From: Alternaria dauci
Lineage: Eukaryota; Ascomycota; Dothideomycetes; Pleosporales; Pleosporaceae
Assembly: GCF_042100115.1 (NCBI RefSeq)
Contig: NC_091273.1
Span: forward strand, 310,001 to 374,000
Reading direction: 5' to 3'
DNA: 64,000 nt
In this document: positions 45,030-57,699 of the stretch, piece after piece
Numbering within the stretch: position 1 is the first letter of the stretch
How the letters are laid out: each line of letters starts with the position of its first letter
The notes under the pieces: generated by a model
The model's database searches: none
Seen by the model: the letters and a program-made list of their open reading frames with translations, nothing else
Told to the model about the DNA's origin: nothing
Made by a program: the position numbers and the translations under genes

Positions 45030-46230
45030 GATGGGTATAAAAAGAAACTTCTCAGGGACTTGAGAAGGGTAAGAGGGGTATCACTGAAGGAAACAGACCG
45101 TCGTTCTCAGCAAAGGACTCTGGCCGGGGAAAATCGAGGGTTTTCCCAAGAAGAAAAAGTTTGGAAGAGACTGCGGCGCGGAAAGAATTTCTGTGGGCTC
45201 CTCCGCCAAGAGTCTGCTGATGTAACCCCGCCTTTTAGCGTGACCACGACGCGTCCGAAGGGACACGATGCGCGCAACATGGCAACGTGTGCGTGTGTGT
45301 GTGTATTGGAGCAGGCATTCGAGTCTGCGGCCGTGTTGTCGTTGTCGAGTTGTCCAAATGCACGCTGGTTGCAGTAGCAGTCTCGGCCAACGACATTCGC
45401 AAGAGCCCACAAGGCCCTGAATGCCCTCTAGTAGAGACGGGTAGGGCGAAACCTGTCAACGGGGAGGTCCCTTTGACTTGTCGAGCAAAGACATGCCGAC
45501 GAGGATGTAATTGTGCGCTTCGAAGGGGTACGCTAGACGAAGGTTTGGACGCGACGGCTCACCGTGCGACGTGTAGTAGGGCTGCCGTCGCCGTCATGGT
45601 GCCGGCCGTCTTGTCGCCCTACACTCCAGGCACCGTTGTCGCGACGTCGCGTAGACTGAAAATCTCTGGCGTGGTCGTAGGTCGGGGTGCTGGTCGGGGA
45701 GTGGATGGCTTGCCGCAGACGTGGCGATCAACAGCAGCAACCACGAAGAAGAAGACGCCGGACTAGCATGTTGTTTTGAGTTTGCCGGTCCGTGAAACGG
45801 GAGTCGGGATGGATGATTTTGGCGGCATGGAGATGGGATGCTGGGGTGGTTGGCACGACAACATGCGGCAAGCCATGGCAGCCTGAGTAAACATGCGCAA
45901 AAGCTTGGACTACACACGTCCGCTTCCAGTTTCAACGCCGCAGCCTTTCATCTACGATACCCAATTTCGATTTCGATTTCCCATTCCGCTATTTGCCCGT
46001 GCAGCGTAATACTGCGCGCTTGGTCGCAGGGCTTCAGACATTCGCTTGGTCGAGTTGGCGACTTTTGTTTTGGCGGCAGGCGCAGTCCATATCACTTGTA
46101 ATTATCGCGGGCCTCCATGACGGTCTCTTGAGCCTCCACCACGACGCCCACGACAAACTTTCTTTGTTCTGTACGACGCATGCGGTGCAGGACTGGGTCG
46201 CAGTAACGCCCCCCGACTGTCGCGCCCGCC
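45030..46230. promoter_or_regulatory. divergent promoter region, IMPDH / IQGAP
   Basis: This is 1.2 kb between two divergent start codons. A short (GT)n-like run (GTGTGCGTGTGTGTGTG) lies at 45290-45305. GC-rich in the middle. No gene is supported. Both neighbours are housekeeping, and long 5' UTRs are likely. Confidence 0.5.
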
Positions 46231-49200
46231 ATGAGTTCCTACCTGACTGCCCCACGGTCGAGACCTGGGCACTCGGCCACCTCGCCCTCCCCGCTCCGCC
46301 AGACATCGACAGCCTCCAATGGCTCCTCCAACCACTCGCAATACCCCCCGAGCCGCTCCAGCACGCAGTCGAGCCATGCATCGAGCGGCTTCGGCTCCCT
46401 GTCGCACCGTCGCGGGCTGAGCGAAGCCACGGCTCTCTCGCGCCCGCGCACAGAAGACTACTTCGGATCCGCCGAGACTGACCCATCAGACATGTATTCG
46501 AGCATGCGCAGATCGCTACGGCCGGCATCGCCTGAGAAACAGGCGCCATCGTCTCCCGACAAGTCGATGAGGCCGACGACGCCCGTATACCCGCCCTCGC
46601 CCGAAAAACTACTCCGTCCCGCGACATTTTCGAATCCGCCATCGCCAGAGAAGCTGCTACGCCCAGCAAGTACTAGCCCGGTCCGGAGCAATAGCCATCT
46701 GCGATCATACAGCGTCGACAACACCTACTCCGCCTTCGATGGACCCTCGTCGCCGACAGCCAAGCCGCGCCCGCTCTCGCTAGCAGTATCACGACATGAT
46801 TCCGTACGCGCGCCCACCCGCGACCACTCCTCCCGACCGCTATCCGTGCACCTGGAACGACCGGAACTTAAGAGCTTCCAGAAGTCTTCTACAGGTCACC
46901 TGCGCACTCTCTCCAAATTTGCCGAAGGCGCAAGCGACGATGACTTCGCCATCAAGTCTCCAGAACAGCAGGTCGTGGGCCTCAACGGACGGAGGAGACT
47001 GCAGCGGAACCCAGACCGGCAAAAAGCAGCGTCCTCGTGGGGAAGTCGGAATTGGATGGACCAACAACGGCAGTTTTTGCAGGCGTACGAATACCTGTGT
47101 CATATCGGAGAAGCCAAGGAGTGGATGGAGGATATTCTCGAGAATGATCTTCCGCCTGTCGTTGAGCTGGAGGAGGCACTGCGAAACGGCGTCACCCTAG
47201 CGGAGATCGTCCAGACCATCAAGGGACAGCCGCTGCGTATATTCCGTGATCCGAAGCTGCAATACCGACACTCCAACAACTACGCACACTTTTTCAAGTT
47301 CCTCGCCGAAATCGAACTGCCCGATCTGTTCCGCTTCGAGCTTGTCGATCTCTACGAGAAGAAGAATGTGCCCAAGGTCATCTACTGTATCCATGCGCTC
47401 TCATGGCTCTTGTTCCGGAAAGGCATCGTCGACTTCCGCATCGGTAACCTGGTGGGCAAACTCCAATTCGAGGACCACGAGCTCGAGGCTACACAAAAGG
47501 GTCTGGACAAGTCTGGTGTTAGTATGCCCAACTTCTCTGGCATGCAAGCAAACTTCCAAGTTGAACCAGAACCGGAGCCAGAGCCAGAGCCAGAGCCAGT
47601 CGAGTCTGAAGAAGACCGGATCGATCGGGAACTGGGCGAGAATGAGGAAATCATACTGGATCTGCAGGCACAGATGCGTGGTGCTCTTGTCAGGATACGC
47701 CTTGGAATGCTCATGGAAGAGCTCTGGGACCATGAATACCTCATTGCAGACCTGCAGGCACGCATTCGTGGCGACTGGGCTCGACAGATATCCACTTACC
47801 GCTTGGACATGAAGCGTTTCGCCGTCACTCTACAAGGTGCAGCAAGAGGTTACCTGGTGCGGTCGAGGCTACAAGGCGAGGAGCAGTTTTGGCACGCCAA
47901 CGAGGCCCAGGTCTTGAAGGTACAGAATCTGTTCCGCGGACGCAAAGCCAGGGCAGAAGTCCAGTACACAAAGTCGAAAATCGAACGACACGAACACGGT
48001 ATACGGCAATTCCAAGCAGCGATCCGAGGAGCACTCGAGCGACTACGCGTGTCAGACCGATACGAACAAACCCGCGACACCGAACCAGCTGTCATGCATG
48101 TGCAGGCTATGATTCGCGGCGCCCTTGTACGCGCGCAAGTCGATCGAGAATGGTCAGAGATACGGGAAAGCGAACCAGCTGTTATGCATGTGCAGGCGAT
48201 GATTCGCGGCGCCCTTGTACGCGCGCAAGTCGACCGCGAATGGTCAGAGATACGAGAAAGCGAACCCCAAGTTGCGGATCTCCAGGCCGTCTCAAGAGCA
48301 ATGCTTGTCCGCCAATCCATGCGTGCTGACCAGGAAGGTCTCCGTCAACACGAGTCTATGATTACCCTACTACAGTCCGCCGCACGAGGTCTCCTTGCAC
48401 GAAACAAGGAAGCTGCGCAGCAAAAGAAGCTGGTAAGCACCAACGTTGATTGGTCTCGTCTTCAGTCCCAAGTTCGCGCCAATGTCTTGAGAAATTCTGT
48501 CAGAGAGATCCATCAGTTCCTCTACGCCGAAGAACCTCAGGTTACCGATTTACAGGCGGTCGCTAGAGGTGGGAAGATGCGTGCAGAAGTTACTGACATT
48601 CTCACGCATCTGCACGAGCAAGAACCCGTCGTTCTGTCACTGCAGTCCTACATTCGCGGTTTCCTTTCACGGCAGAAGCACTTTTCTGATCTCAAGGCAC
48701 TCAAGGCACAAGAACCGACCATCTTGGATCTGCAATCAGCCTGCCGAGGCTTCATGCAGCGTCAACGAACGTACGAGACGCTCTGTGAGATCAACGCTCA
48801 GGAGCCCGAAACAGTCGACCTTCAAGCTGTTGCGCGTGGTATGCTGGCCAGGTTGCGAATCGGCATGCAGCTCGGTCAAGTGGAGGAACACGAAGAGGCC
48901 ATTGTCGAATTGCAGACCTTGGCGCGCGGTTTGATAATTCGTCAGAAGTTTGCAGAGAAGCAGCAATTCTACAAGGAGAACATGGAAAAGGTCATCAAGG
49001 TGCAGAGCTTTATTCGGGGTCGCCAACAGGGTGAGGCCTACAAGAGCTTGACTAGCGGAACCAACCCTCCAGTGTCAACGGTCAAGAACTTTGTGCATCT
49101 CCTCAACGACAACGACATTGATTTTGACGAGGAAATCGGTAAGTTGCAGTTTTCTTGTCATGACCGAAATGTACTGACAGTATATCAGAGTTTGAACGTC

Positions 49201-51645
49201 TGCGCAAGACCGTAGTCCAGCACGTACGCCAGAACGAGCTCGCAGAGCAATACGTCGACCAGCTTGACATCAAGATTGCTCTGCTCGTAAAGAACAAGAT
49301 CACTCTTGACGAGGTCGTCAAGCACCAGAAGCACTTTGGAGGCAACGTCGGAACCCTACTCAGCAGCAAGGACATTTCCTCCAAGGACCCTTTCGATCTC
49401 AAGGCCCTCAACAAGAACTCGCGCCGGAAGCTGGAGCAGTACCAGGAGCTCTTCTTTGTTCTGCAGACCCAGCCACAGTACATGGCAAGGCTGTTCAGGC
49501 GCATACGTGAACAGAGCCTGGCCGAGGGCGACATCAAACGCATCGAGCAGCTGACTATGAGTATGTTTGGACTGGCCCAGAAGCGCAGGGAAGAGTACTG
49601 GCTATTGAAGCTACTCACCCGATCGCTAAAGGAAGAGATTGAGGGGTGCGCGAACCTCCACGAGTACCTCCGTGGTAACTTCTTCTGGAGCAAACTATTC
49701 GCCAACTACGTCAGATCACCACGAGACCGCAAGTTCCTCAAGGAGGTTCTCGGACCGGTCATTCGCGAAAACATCATCGAGAATGAGCATCTAGACCTGG
49801 AGAGCGATCCAATGCAGATCTACCGTTCTGCCATCAACAACGAAGAGCTCCGCACTGGCCAAAGAAGTCACCGTGACCCGAACGTCTCGCGAGATGTAGC
49901 GCTCAAGGACCCTGAGACGCGTGGAACCTTTATTCACAACCTACAAGATCTCCGCGATGTCGCAGACCAATACTTCACCATGTTCGAGGAGGTGCTACAC
50001 CGTATGCCTTACGGCGTCCGTTATATCGCACAGCAGATGTTCGAAGAGCTGCGTTTAAAGTTCCCCTACGAAGCACAAGAGCAGCTTCTGCAAATTACCG
50101 GCCACTGGGTCTGGAAGGCTTACATCCAACCTGCGCTGTTGCAGCCCCAGCACTGGGGTGTCGTCGACCGCGGTCTATCGCCAGTCATGAACAGAAACCT
50201 CGGGGCTGTTGCCAAGGTTCTCAGTCAAATCGCCTGCGGTAAGCTGTTTGGTGGTGAAGATCTCTACCTACAGCCTCTTAACAGCTACATCACGGAGGCC
50301 ATCGATCGCCTGCAAGACATCTGGTCGAATATGATCAACGTCCGCGCCGCCGAAGCTCAGTTCGAGATTGACGAATTCAACGATCTTTTCGCAAGAACCA
50401 AGCCGACACTCTACATCAAGCTCGCAGATGTATTCGCCATCCACAACCTCGTCATCGACGACCTACCAAGTTTGTGTCCCTCGCAAGACGATCCTCTCCG
50501 CGAGATTATCCGTGAGCTCGGTAGCGCGAAGAACAACGAGAACGAGCTTCTGCACGTCAGCTCCAGCGAAATCACCTTGACGCTGAATCCCAAGTACCAC
50601 GAGCAAGAGGGTGAGTTTTACCATTACCCGCATCTTACGTCGACTAACATTTCCAGATCCCGACTCCGCCATCAAATCCCTCTTCATGGAGACCAAGCGC
50701 TACGTCCTCTACATCATCCGCATCCAGACCGGCGCCAACCTTACCGAAATCATGACCAAGCCCATCACGCCCGACGACGAAGCCCGCTGGGAAGCCCTCG
50801 TCAACGAAGAAATCATCGCCCAGCGAAGAGACCGCTCGCGCAAACAATCCAACGTCGTCCGCTCGTCCGCCGCATCGACCTACACCCAGGACATGGGCTC
50901 CCACTCCGTCCTCGACCTCGACTACCCCACTCTCAAGCAATACTGCCTAGAGAACATGGTGCAACTCCAGCGCGCAGGCCGTATCTCGCACACGAACAAC
51001 TACCAGGACCTTCTTAATGCTATCGCGGTCGATATCCGGACGAAGCACCGCCGCCGCATCCAGCGCGCTAAAGAGTTGGAAGGCGTAAGAACTACGCTCG
51101 CGGCTTTGGACGAGAAGGCGCATTTCCTGGAATCGCAGTTGAAGAGCTACAACGACTACATTGAACAAGCCATGGTGACATTGCAGTCCAAGAAGGGCAA
51201 GAAGAAGTTTCTACTCCCTTTTACCCGCCAGTACAATCACCAGCGCGAATTGAAGAATTCGGGCCGAGAATACCGCTTTGGCTCATTTAAATACTCGGCA
51301 AGGAATCTGGCTGAGAAGGGTATTTTGATCTCGTGGTCCGGATACGATGAGCGCATGTGGGATCGTCTTGATATTACCATTTCGTCGAATCAGACGGGTA
51401 TCTTTGAGATTCAGGGCAGTCAGGGGTCCATGATGATTCCCGGTGCGTTTGCGGAGGTGCCACTGGATGGGCTGCTGCAGGCGCAGTTTGATAATCATCA
51501 GTTTATGAATTTGTTTGGTGAGGGGGCGGCGGGTGGTGGTGCTGGTGGTAGTAAGATGATTGGGAGTGGAGTGGATGGCGTGGCGAGGGTCAACGTTAAT
51601 TTGTTTTTGCATTTGATTTTCAAGAAGTTTTATAGGGATGGGTGA
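46231..51645 (+). CDS. IQG1: IQGAP-family scaffold (SepG/Rng2/Iqg1)
   Basis: Exons are 46231-49138, 49189-50610 and 50657-51645 (50 and 46 bp introns), giving 1772 aa. In order: a Ser/Pro-rich disordered N-terminus with a repeated SPEKLLRP motif; a calponin-homology domain (about 275-390) that binds actin; an EP repeat; a long run of IQ motifs (about 470-930, DLQAxxRG...R) for calmodulin/myosin light chain; the Ras-GAP-like domain (about 1000-1330); and the RasGAP C-terminal domain (to about 1760). IQGAP builds the contractile actomyosin ring and drives septum formation. Its GAP domain binds Cdc42 or Rho GTPases and typically lacks the arginine finger. An exact-protein duplication of one 30-residue IQ unit occurs at 48082-48261. 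Full length and intact. Confidence 0.93.
48082..48261 (+). repeat. tandem 90 bp duplication inside the IQ array of IQGAP
   Basis: Units 48082-48171 and 48172-48261 each encode the same 30 residues (EPAVMHVQAMIRGALVRAQV...). By eye they differ at five bases, all third-codon positions and all synonymous. This is the most similar pair in the IQ array. Confidence 0.88.
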
Positions 51646-52496
51646 GGGAAGATAACGGCCTTGTTTGTCTCTTTGCATGGGATGGGATTGGGGGTGTTTA
51701 TGGTGGTGTGGGATGGTGGGCGAACTGTTATACCTTGGTTTCTGTTTTTCTTTGTGTGTATGTGTTTTCGAGATGCATTTCCATGGTCGGGAAAGGTGTT
51801 GTTGGTTACGACCATGATGGTATCTTCTTGTTCGTTGGATGACTTGTACTTCCTTCTTCTGTCTTCTTCTTTCTCAAGATTTTTTTTTATTTTTGGAGAT
51901 GATACATGGATACCTGTCTTAGCATCAATACATTTTACATAATTTGTAACTGGATGTGTGCATTCGATCCGTTCGACAGAGACTAAACACTTCTTTCCTC
52001 TTGGGTATGGAAACGCCGATCAACATGAGATCGGGAAACATGGGTCCTTCTTCAAGGCGCATCCCGATGTGATACAAGTGTATAGCCATATCAAGGACAC
52101 TGTTATCAACCAGCTAGAAATCCTCCACATATTCGACACTGTCACAGTTTAGATTATCAGAGTCATTTATCCACACGGTAATGATGCGCTCACAGGTCCA
52201 AGCATATAGTAAATTTATAAGCTAGAGTACATGATATCGTGTAGTAAAGACCCCATCCGCGGGAATCAGCCTGCCAAGGCCAATCACACGACAACAAGTG
52301 TCGTGAATGACTGCCTAATCCAACACGACATTCCACTGCTCTTCTCCCTGCAAGAAAATACCACTTCGGCTATCGGTCGTTTGGTTCTCTGGCGGTATCG
52401 TGACGTTGATACCGGGGAACATAATCATAGCTGCAGTAGCAGCAAGGGATCGAAAGAAGAAAAGAAAATGTAGTACTAGCGTCGTGAGATGTTGCT
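51646..52496. other. intergenic, 3' side of IQGAP
   Basis: G/T-rich then AT-rich sequence with the probable 3' UTR of IQGAP. No gene recognised. Confidence 0.45.
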
Positions 52497-52684
52497 AAGA
52501 ACTGTTGTTGAGGTACATGTTATGAGTACCGTGATAGGTTTCTAAGGACTGTTGCCGAAATAAAGGTTGCGAGCGCTATAATGGGTGACCAAGGACGGTT
52601 GCCGAAATACATGTTGTGTGTTCCGTAACAAGTTCCCAAGGATCGTTGCCGACATACATATTGTGTGTTCCGTAATACAGACGC
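52497..52684. repeat. degenerate minisatellite, four 47 bp units
   Basis: Units start at 52497, 52544, 52591 and 52638, each beginning AAGGA (AAGAA in the first) and containing GTTGCCGA and CCGTAA-like cores. Units 3 and 4 are most similar. The length is constant at 47 bp with no indels among the units I compared. Confidence 0.8.
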
Positions 52685-52775
52685 TATGGTTTGGGCTTCG
52701 GACTCGTTCGTGGTGATCTTATGACTTTGTACAGCCAGATTGTGAGCGAATGCGCCAGCGGATATTTGGAGGTGC

Positions 52776-52918
52776 GAAGGAGAAAAGGAGCTGCCAGATA
52801 CCGTAGGGGCGAAGGAAAGGAGAAGCTGGCGGATACCCAGAGGAGAGAAGGAGAATATGAGCTCGTTGATACCCTTGGAGGGAAGGAGAAGAGAAGCTGT
52901 CGAAGATACCGTCTTGCC
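52776..52918. repeat. second minisatellite, about four 35-36 bp purine-rich units
   Basis: Units start at 52776, 52811, 52847 and 52882. Each follows GAAGGA(G/A)AA...AGCT...GATACC. It lies 92 bp after the first minisatellite. An open frame across it (52691-52996, plus) is judged a by-product of the repeat. Confidence 0.72.
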
Positions 52919-54096
52919 CGAAGGGAGATCGTGTGGTGGAGTTGGAGTATCGCTTCTAAAGGTGTCTCATGCTGGCTTGTGGGTTCAGGCTCGTAGGTGG
53001 GCTCTGCCCAGGAAAGGGATGTAACAATGACAAAGCCATCATGAGAGAAGTTTGAGAATGCTCATGAGGTGTGTTGTGAAGATGAGTACCGATGAAGTGG
53101 TAGAGAAGATGAGGATGGAAGTGAAATGGTTTGGGCGTGCAGGAATCAAGTACTTATACCCTTCCTTCCACTAGCCTAGCCTGAGAACCGACTAGTGATT
53201 GTGGGCAAGCACCTAGCGTACCGTTCTTGGCCATTGATGTTAGTAGAAGCTACTTATGGGTATACTACGTATTGCGGAAAGTGTACGTGGCCTGTGGTTC
53301 CTGTGTCATTGCAGTACCATGGAAATCTGGCAAGTTCGTCTCGGATGATTGTACACTGCAATCCAGGATGTTTGAGCAACCGTGTCAGCGACAGAGGGAA
53401 GCTGCTGTTTTGTGCTGTCATAGAGGACTGTGTCAACGGGACTGAATTTCAGTTGGTGCAAAGATCATGCCAGTCTCAATTTCTTGTAGCCATCCCTTCT
53501 TCTAACTGCGGTACTTCTAATCCGAGAGGCTCTCTTACGTATGAAGTATATGGAATTCGGGAGTTGTGAGTGGCTTGTCGACCATGGGTCGGTGATGGGT
53601 CATCGCCATACCGTCGTCGATTGTAGCCATTAACATCCTAGAAAAAGGCCTGTAACAAGTTATTTGAAGAGATAGTTCTCTCGCGGTACTACGAAGTACA
53701 TTTCTTTCATCTGTAAGAATTTATTAGCTGCGTTGTAGTACGTGATGAGCAAAAGAGTCCTTGTTGTGACAGATCTTACTTCCGGCTTTCTCTGCACCGC
53801 GAGGGCCTTTCTGCCTCTTCAGCTCGTGACACTAAACCATGGCCACTGTCCAATTTATCCACTTTCTCCCATGATACTTTGATAATACAAATTAGCTTGA
53901 GCCGATGACGACTTCCTTCATCCTCAACGACCCAAGCAAACGTATTCTCTCAAACGGAGAAATTTGCAAGTAAAAAAGATGCTCGCCAGAAAACCAGTTT
54001 CCACAAACATGCTCATGGGGGTATATATCGCTATCGTCATAACTTCATATAGCCACCTGTAGGCCTTCGCACCCCCCTTTACCGGGCATAATCAGC
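52919..54096. other. intergenic, no gene recognised
   Basis: Between the minisatellites and the Pelota gene on the minus strand. Short frames only (for example 53195-53569, plus), without domain. It includes the 3' UTR of the Pelota gene at its end. Confidence 0.4.
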
Positions 54097-55326
54097 CTAT
54101 ATTATCATCTCCCCCTCCTCACCCCCCGCACCCCCAACCTCCTCCCCATCATCCTCATCCAGGTCCTCCAACGGATAAGTAAGTATCGCCGCAACATTAC
54201 CCAGCCCCTCCAGCCGCTTCCCAGACTCGTGCAACGAACTAAGAACACGTACCTCACCACCTTCCACATCGCGCACCTGATCCACCAGCTTCACCCACCG
54301 CCGCCTCTCTTTAACATTCTGCGCGCGGAACAGTGCATTGTTAATAAGGAGCACCCCGCCTCCGCGTCCAACTGCGCCTTTCGCAACAGCGCGTTCCACT
54401 TCCCGAGGACCGTACCACGCGCGTCCGTCGTCGAGGCGCATGAGCGTGCTAAATTTATCCATGAGCGCGGTTTCGCGGGCAAACTTTGTGTCTGAGAGTT
54501 TATTTGTGATGGCGGGAGAGGAAAGGACTTCGTTGAGGGAGTGCGTGTGCGCTGACGACGAGTGTGCGATGATGATGGTGGGTATAAGCGCCATGAGCGG
54601 TTTATTTGTTGTCCGTATCGCTTCCGCTTTGATGTATTGCAGGAACGCTGTTGCTACGAAGCCCGGACTTGCGAGCAGCAGGGGCAGCGTCTTTGCGCCC
54701 TGTGCGGTGCTTGACGAGTTTGGTAGGTCGATTTGGCGGAGGAGCGTGGACAGCGTCGTGGCGAAGAAGCGGTCCATGCCTTTGCTATGTCCGTCGACGC
54801 CGCCTCTGCGTTTTCGGGGCACGGGGACCTCGACTTTTTGGCGCAGTATGGTTTGGTGCTCGGTGATGATGCAGATGTGTGCGATGCCTTCTCCCATTAC
54901 GACGGCCCATAGCTCGGCGCGGTTCGACGCGTCGCAGGCCTCTTTTAGCTGTTCTAACGCGACACTGTCCCAGCCGTCTGCTTTCTCAATGGTGAATTTG
55001 CGGTTCAGCTCCAGATCGAGTGTGTGATGCTGTCCTAGTTTGACGTGCTCGTTTTCTTTAGCTACGCGACCGGAAACGTGGAGTTGTTCTGAACCGACGT
55101 CGAAATCGGTCGATGTCACGGTGATGGTGAGATCCATTGCGATTCTTTGCGACGACGTGGACCCGGCATCAGATGTCTTCGAGACTCGCCGTACTGCCTT
55201 GGCGCGTATTTGGTCGTGTTCTTGGATGAGGTTGTAGGCGTGCCACATATCCTCTGGCTCCTCTGGCAGCAGGGTGACAAACCCGGCGCCTGTTTTTTGT
55301 TCGATCTGGCTTTTGAGCAACTTCAT
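54097..55326 (-). CDS. DOM34: Pelota/Dom34 ribosome-rescue factor
   Basis: A single exon of 409 aa starts at the ATG at 55326, which gives the canonical MKLLKSQIE start. The frame continues further upstream to 55479, but that part is not conserved-looking. Pelota has three domains: the Sm-like N-terminal domain (about 1-130, with GFVTLLPEEPEDMWHAYNLI), the central eRF1-like domain 2 lacking GGQ (SKGMDRFFATTLSTLL) and domain 3 with the L7Ae-like fold. Together with the Hbs1 GTPase it splits stalled ribosomes in no-go and non-stop decay. A charged, acidic Asp/Glu-rich C-terminus ends at 54097. It is the second RNA-surveillance component in the window, but 49 kb from RRP41. Confidence 0.93.
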   Translation of the reverse strand: MKLLKSQIEQKTGAGFVTLLPEEPEDMWHAYNLIQEHDQIRAKAVRRVSKTSDAGSTSSQRIAMDLTITVTSTDFDVGSEQLHVSGRVAKENEHVKLGQHHTLDLELNRKFTIEKADGWDSVALEQLKEACDASNRAELWAVVMGEGIAHICIITEHQTILRQKVEVPVPRKRRGGVDGHSKGMDRFFATTLSTLLRQIDLPNSSSTAQGAKTLPLLLASPGFVATAFLQYIKAEAIRTTNKPLMALIPTIIIAHSSSAHTHSLNEVLSSPAITNKLSDTKFARETALMDKFSTLMRLDDGRAWYGPREVERAVAKGAVGRGGGVLLINNALFRAQNVKERRRWVKLVDQVRDVEGGEVRVLSSLHESGKRLEGLGNVAAILTYPLEDLDEDDGEEVGGAGGEEGEMII

Positions 55327-55805
55327 GATGGTGCGGTCGTGCGTATGTTTGCATATAGGGTCGGCGGTGGCGGTGATGGGGGGAGAATAACCAGGCGCGT
55401 CAGGTTCGCCGCGCAGCGTGAACTTTTGGAAGATGGTGACGCAACCGTGGGCCGATGGAGGGGCACCAAGTACCGGCAAGGGTCCACCCTACCCACATGT
55501 CACTCCAAAGGTGTTCACTGACTCCCACAGTGTGTGATATCAACATAAATTGTTGTATATCCTCCCAGGCTCCTTTTCGGACCAATGCGCGACTCTGAAG
55601 AGAATGTCTCTTCGCTTGGCTGGATGGATTCACAAGGCTTCTGCGCAGCCAGGCTTAACAAGCAGCAGGTATCATTTTGCAAAAAGACTGAGAAACACGG
55701 ACATTGAACAAAGCAACTTGACATTCGCTCGTAGCTGATGTAGCCGCTTTACAGATTATAAGATAGATATATACAAGAATATTACGTAAACCAAGACAAC
55801 CCGCT
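55327..55805. other. promoter of Pelota and 3' region of the GMC gene
   Basis: Both neighbours are on the minus strand. The gap is 479 bp. A candidate poly(A)-type AT-rich stretch is at about 55750-55790. No gene. Confidence 0.45.
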
Positions 55806-57699
55806 CTACCTGGCCTTGATAATCTCCGCAGCCTTCTCACCAATACCGTACATGGTAGCCTGGAGATGGCAAGACGGGATAATCGGAATGATGGACGCAT
55901 CCACAACAGAAAGATGCTGGGTACCATACACCAACAGCTTGTCGCTAACACAGCCACCATCCCTCTCAGGCATCATCGGGCAAGAGCCAGACGGGTGAGC
56001 AAGCGTAGGACTCAACATGGACTGCGCAAGCAGAGAGCTGTAAATCTCCTCATCCGACGTGTACTGAGCACCCGGCACCATCTCCGAAATCTGCTTGCTA
56101 GCGAGCTCAGGACGGGCCCACACGGTGCGGAAGAAGCGCAGACCAACCGCCATAATCATACGGTCAATAGGGTTGACGAAAGCGTTGTAGATGACGTTAG
56201 GAGGACCAGTAGGGTTCTTGGCGTCAATGTACACAGTACCGCGCGACAGCGGCTTCTCGACGCCAACAAGGCCGTAGCTGCCATCGGCAGGGACCGGGAA
56301 CTCTGCGACGGCAGCGTCCTTGCGCGAGAACAGGTCGGCGATGACGGCGCGCTGCTTGGCGAAGCCGCTCGCGAGCTTCTTGTTCGACTTGTAGATGCTG
56401 GGGAGGAAGTCGGTGGCTTTTTGGCTGCCGAGGCGGCTGATGAGGCTGTCCGTGTCGTTGGTCATGTCGGGCAGGGAGATGAAGGCCAGAGCGTTGCCGC
56501 GGGCATATGTGTAAGGACCGGTCTTGTGCTCAACGTATTGCTCCCACGCCGAGGCGTTGAAGGTGGCGTTGGTCATGAGCGAGTTCTGGTTGGGGAAGTA
56601 GTTGGAAGTCGTGTTGAAAACGACGGTGGCGTAGGGGTGGTCCTGGAAGTTGGAGCCGACAGCGTCGAGCTCAACCCTGACCGGGATGCCTGCAGCCTTC
56701 AGGACGGACTTGGGGCCAACACCGCTGAGCTGGAGCAGCTTGGGCGTCTGGATAGCACCGGCAGCCAGGACGACTTCCTTCTTGGCGTAGAAGGTAGCCT
56801 TCTGGCCGGTCTTGTCCGTCACCTCGATACCAGTGGCCATGGCCTTCTTCTTGCTATCAAAGATGATCTTGTCGGCAGTGGTACCAGTGAGGATGTGGAG
56901 GTTGGTACGGGTCTGGATGGGGTCGTAGTACGCGTAACGGGCGTGCGCACGACGTCCAGTAGTAGCATCCATGGTGTTGGCGTACCACGAAGGACCGTAG
57001 GCCTCACCAGCATTTCCATCCTGTGGGACGTAGATACCGGTCGCCTTCCATGCCGCCCAGTAGTCCTTAATATCCTCATACTGGTTGGAAGTGATGGAGA
57101 CAGTCAACGGACCGTTGCCGTAGGTCGACTCGTCCCAGGTGATGTTGAAGTCCTTGACAACATCGGGAGTAGGAGGCTGGAAAGTGGTACCCTTGATAAA
57201 GGCCTCCTCCATTCCCTTCCATCCCCATCCCTTGTTGCCAAGAGCCTCCCAGGCATCGTAGTCGGCAGCAGAGCCACGGTCGTAGACCATGCCGTTGATG
57301 ACTGATCCACCACCGAGGACCTTAGCAACGATGACCGCGTAGGAACTGTTGCCGAGACCTGGCTCTGGGAGCGAGTTGATGTTCTCCCAGATCAAACCAG
57401 CAGCCGAGGTCAAGTCGTTGGCCTTGTAAGGAATCTTGGTGTTGTCGTTGTCGACATTGTCACCAGCTTCGACAACAAGTACGGTCTCTGTCCAGCTGTG
57501 TTAGTAAATCGTGGATGAATAGAGTGCCGTCATACGTACTGCTCTTGTCCTCGGTAATACGGTTGGCGACAATCAAACCAGTAACACCACCTCCTACAAT
57601 AACGTAGTCATACTGGGGCTTGGCGGCAGCACCAAGAACGGGTGCCACAATTACAGCCAGAAGCTGAACAGCAACGGCCAAGCGAGAGAATACAGGCAT
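55806..57699 (-). CDS. secreted GMC (glucose-methanol-choline) oxidoreductase
   Basis: Exons are 57699-57540 and 57487-55806, giving 613 aa. The 52 bp intron uses GTACGT and ends ACAG at 57488, rejoining EDKSKTVLVVEAGD. A signal peptide occupies about 1-23. The FAD-binding glycine motif GGGVTG is at 36-41, and VVEAG closes the dinucleotide site. The C-terminal half has HPSGSCPM and the active-site region SCHLQATMYGIGEKAAE, with the candidate catalytic histidine at about 594. Family members oxidise aryl alcohols, glucose, pyranose or other alcohols, generating H2O2 for lignocellulose attack. The substrate here is not decidable from sequence. Length and domain order are normal for fungal extracellular GMC enzymes. 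Confidence 0.9.

Noticed and set aside
52691..52996. 101-codon open frame across the second minisatellite
   Set aside because: Its repeated KEK/RRR-type peptide is explained by the 35-36 bp DNA repeat.
55866..57305. 479-codon plus-strand open frame
   Set aside because: Antisense shadow of the GMC oxidoreductase gene.
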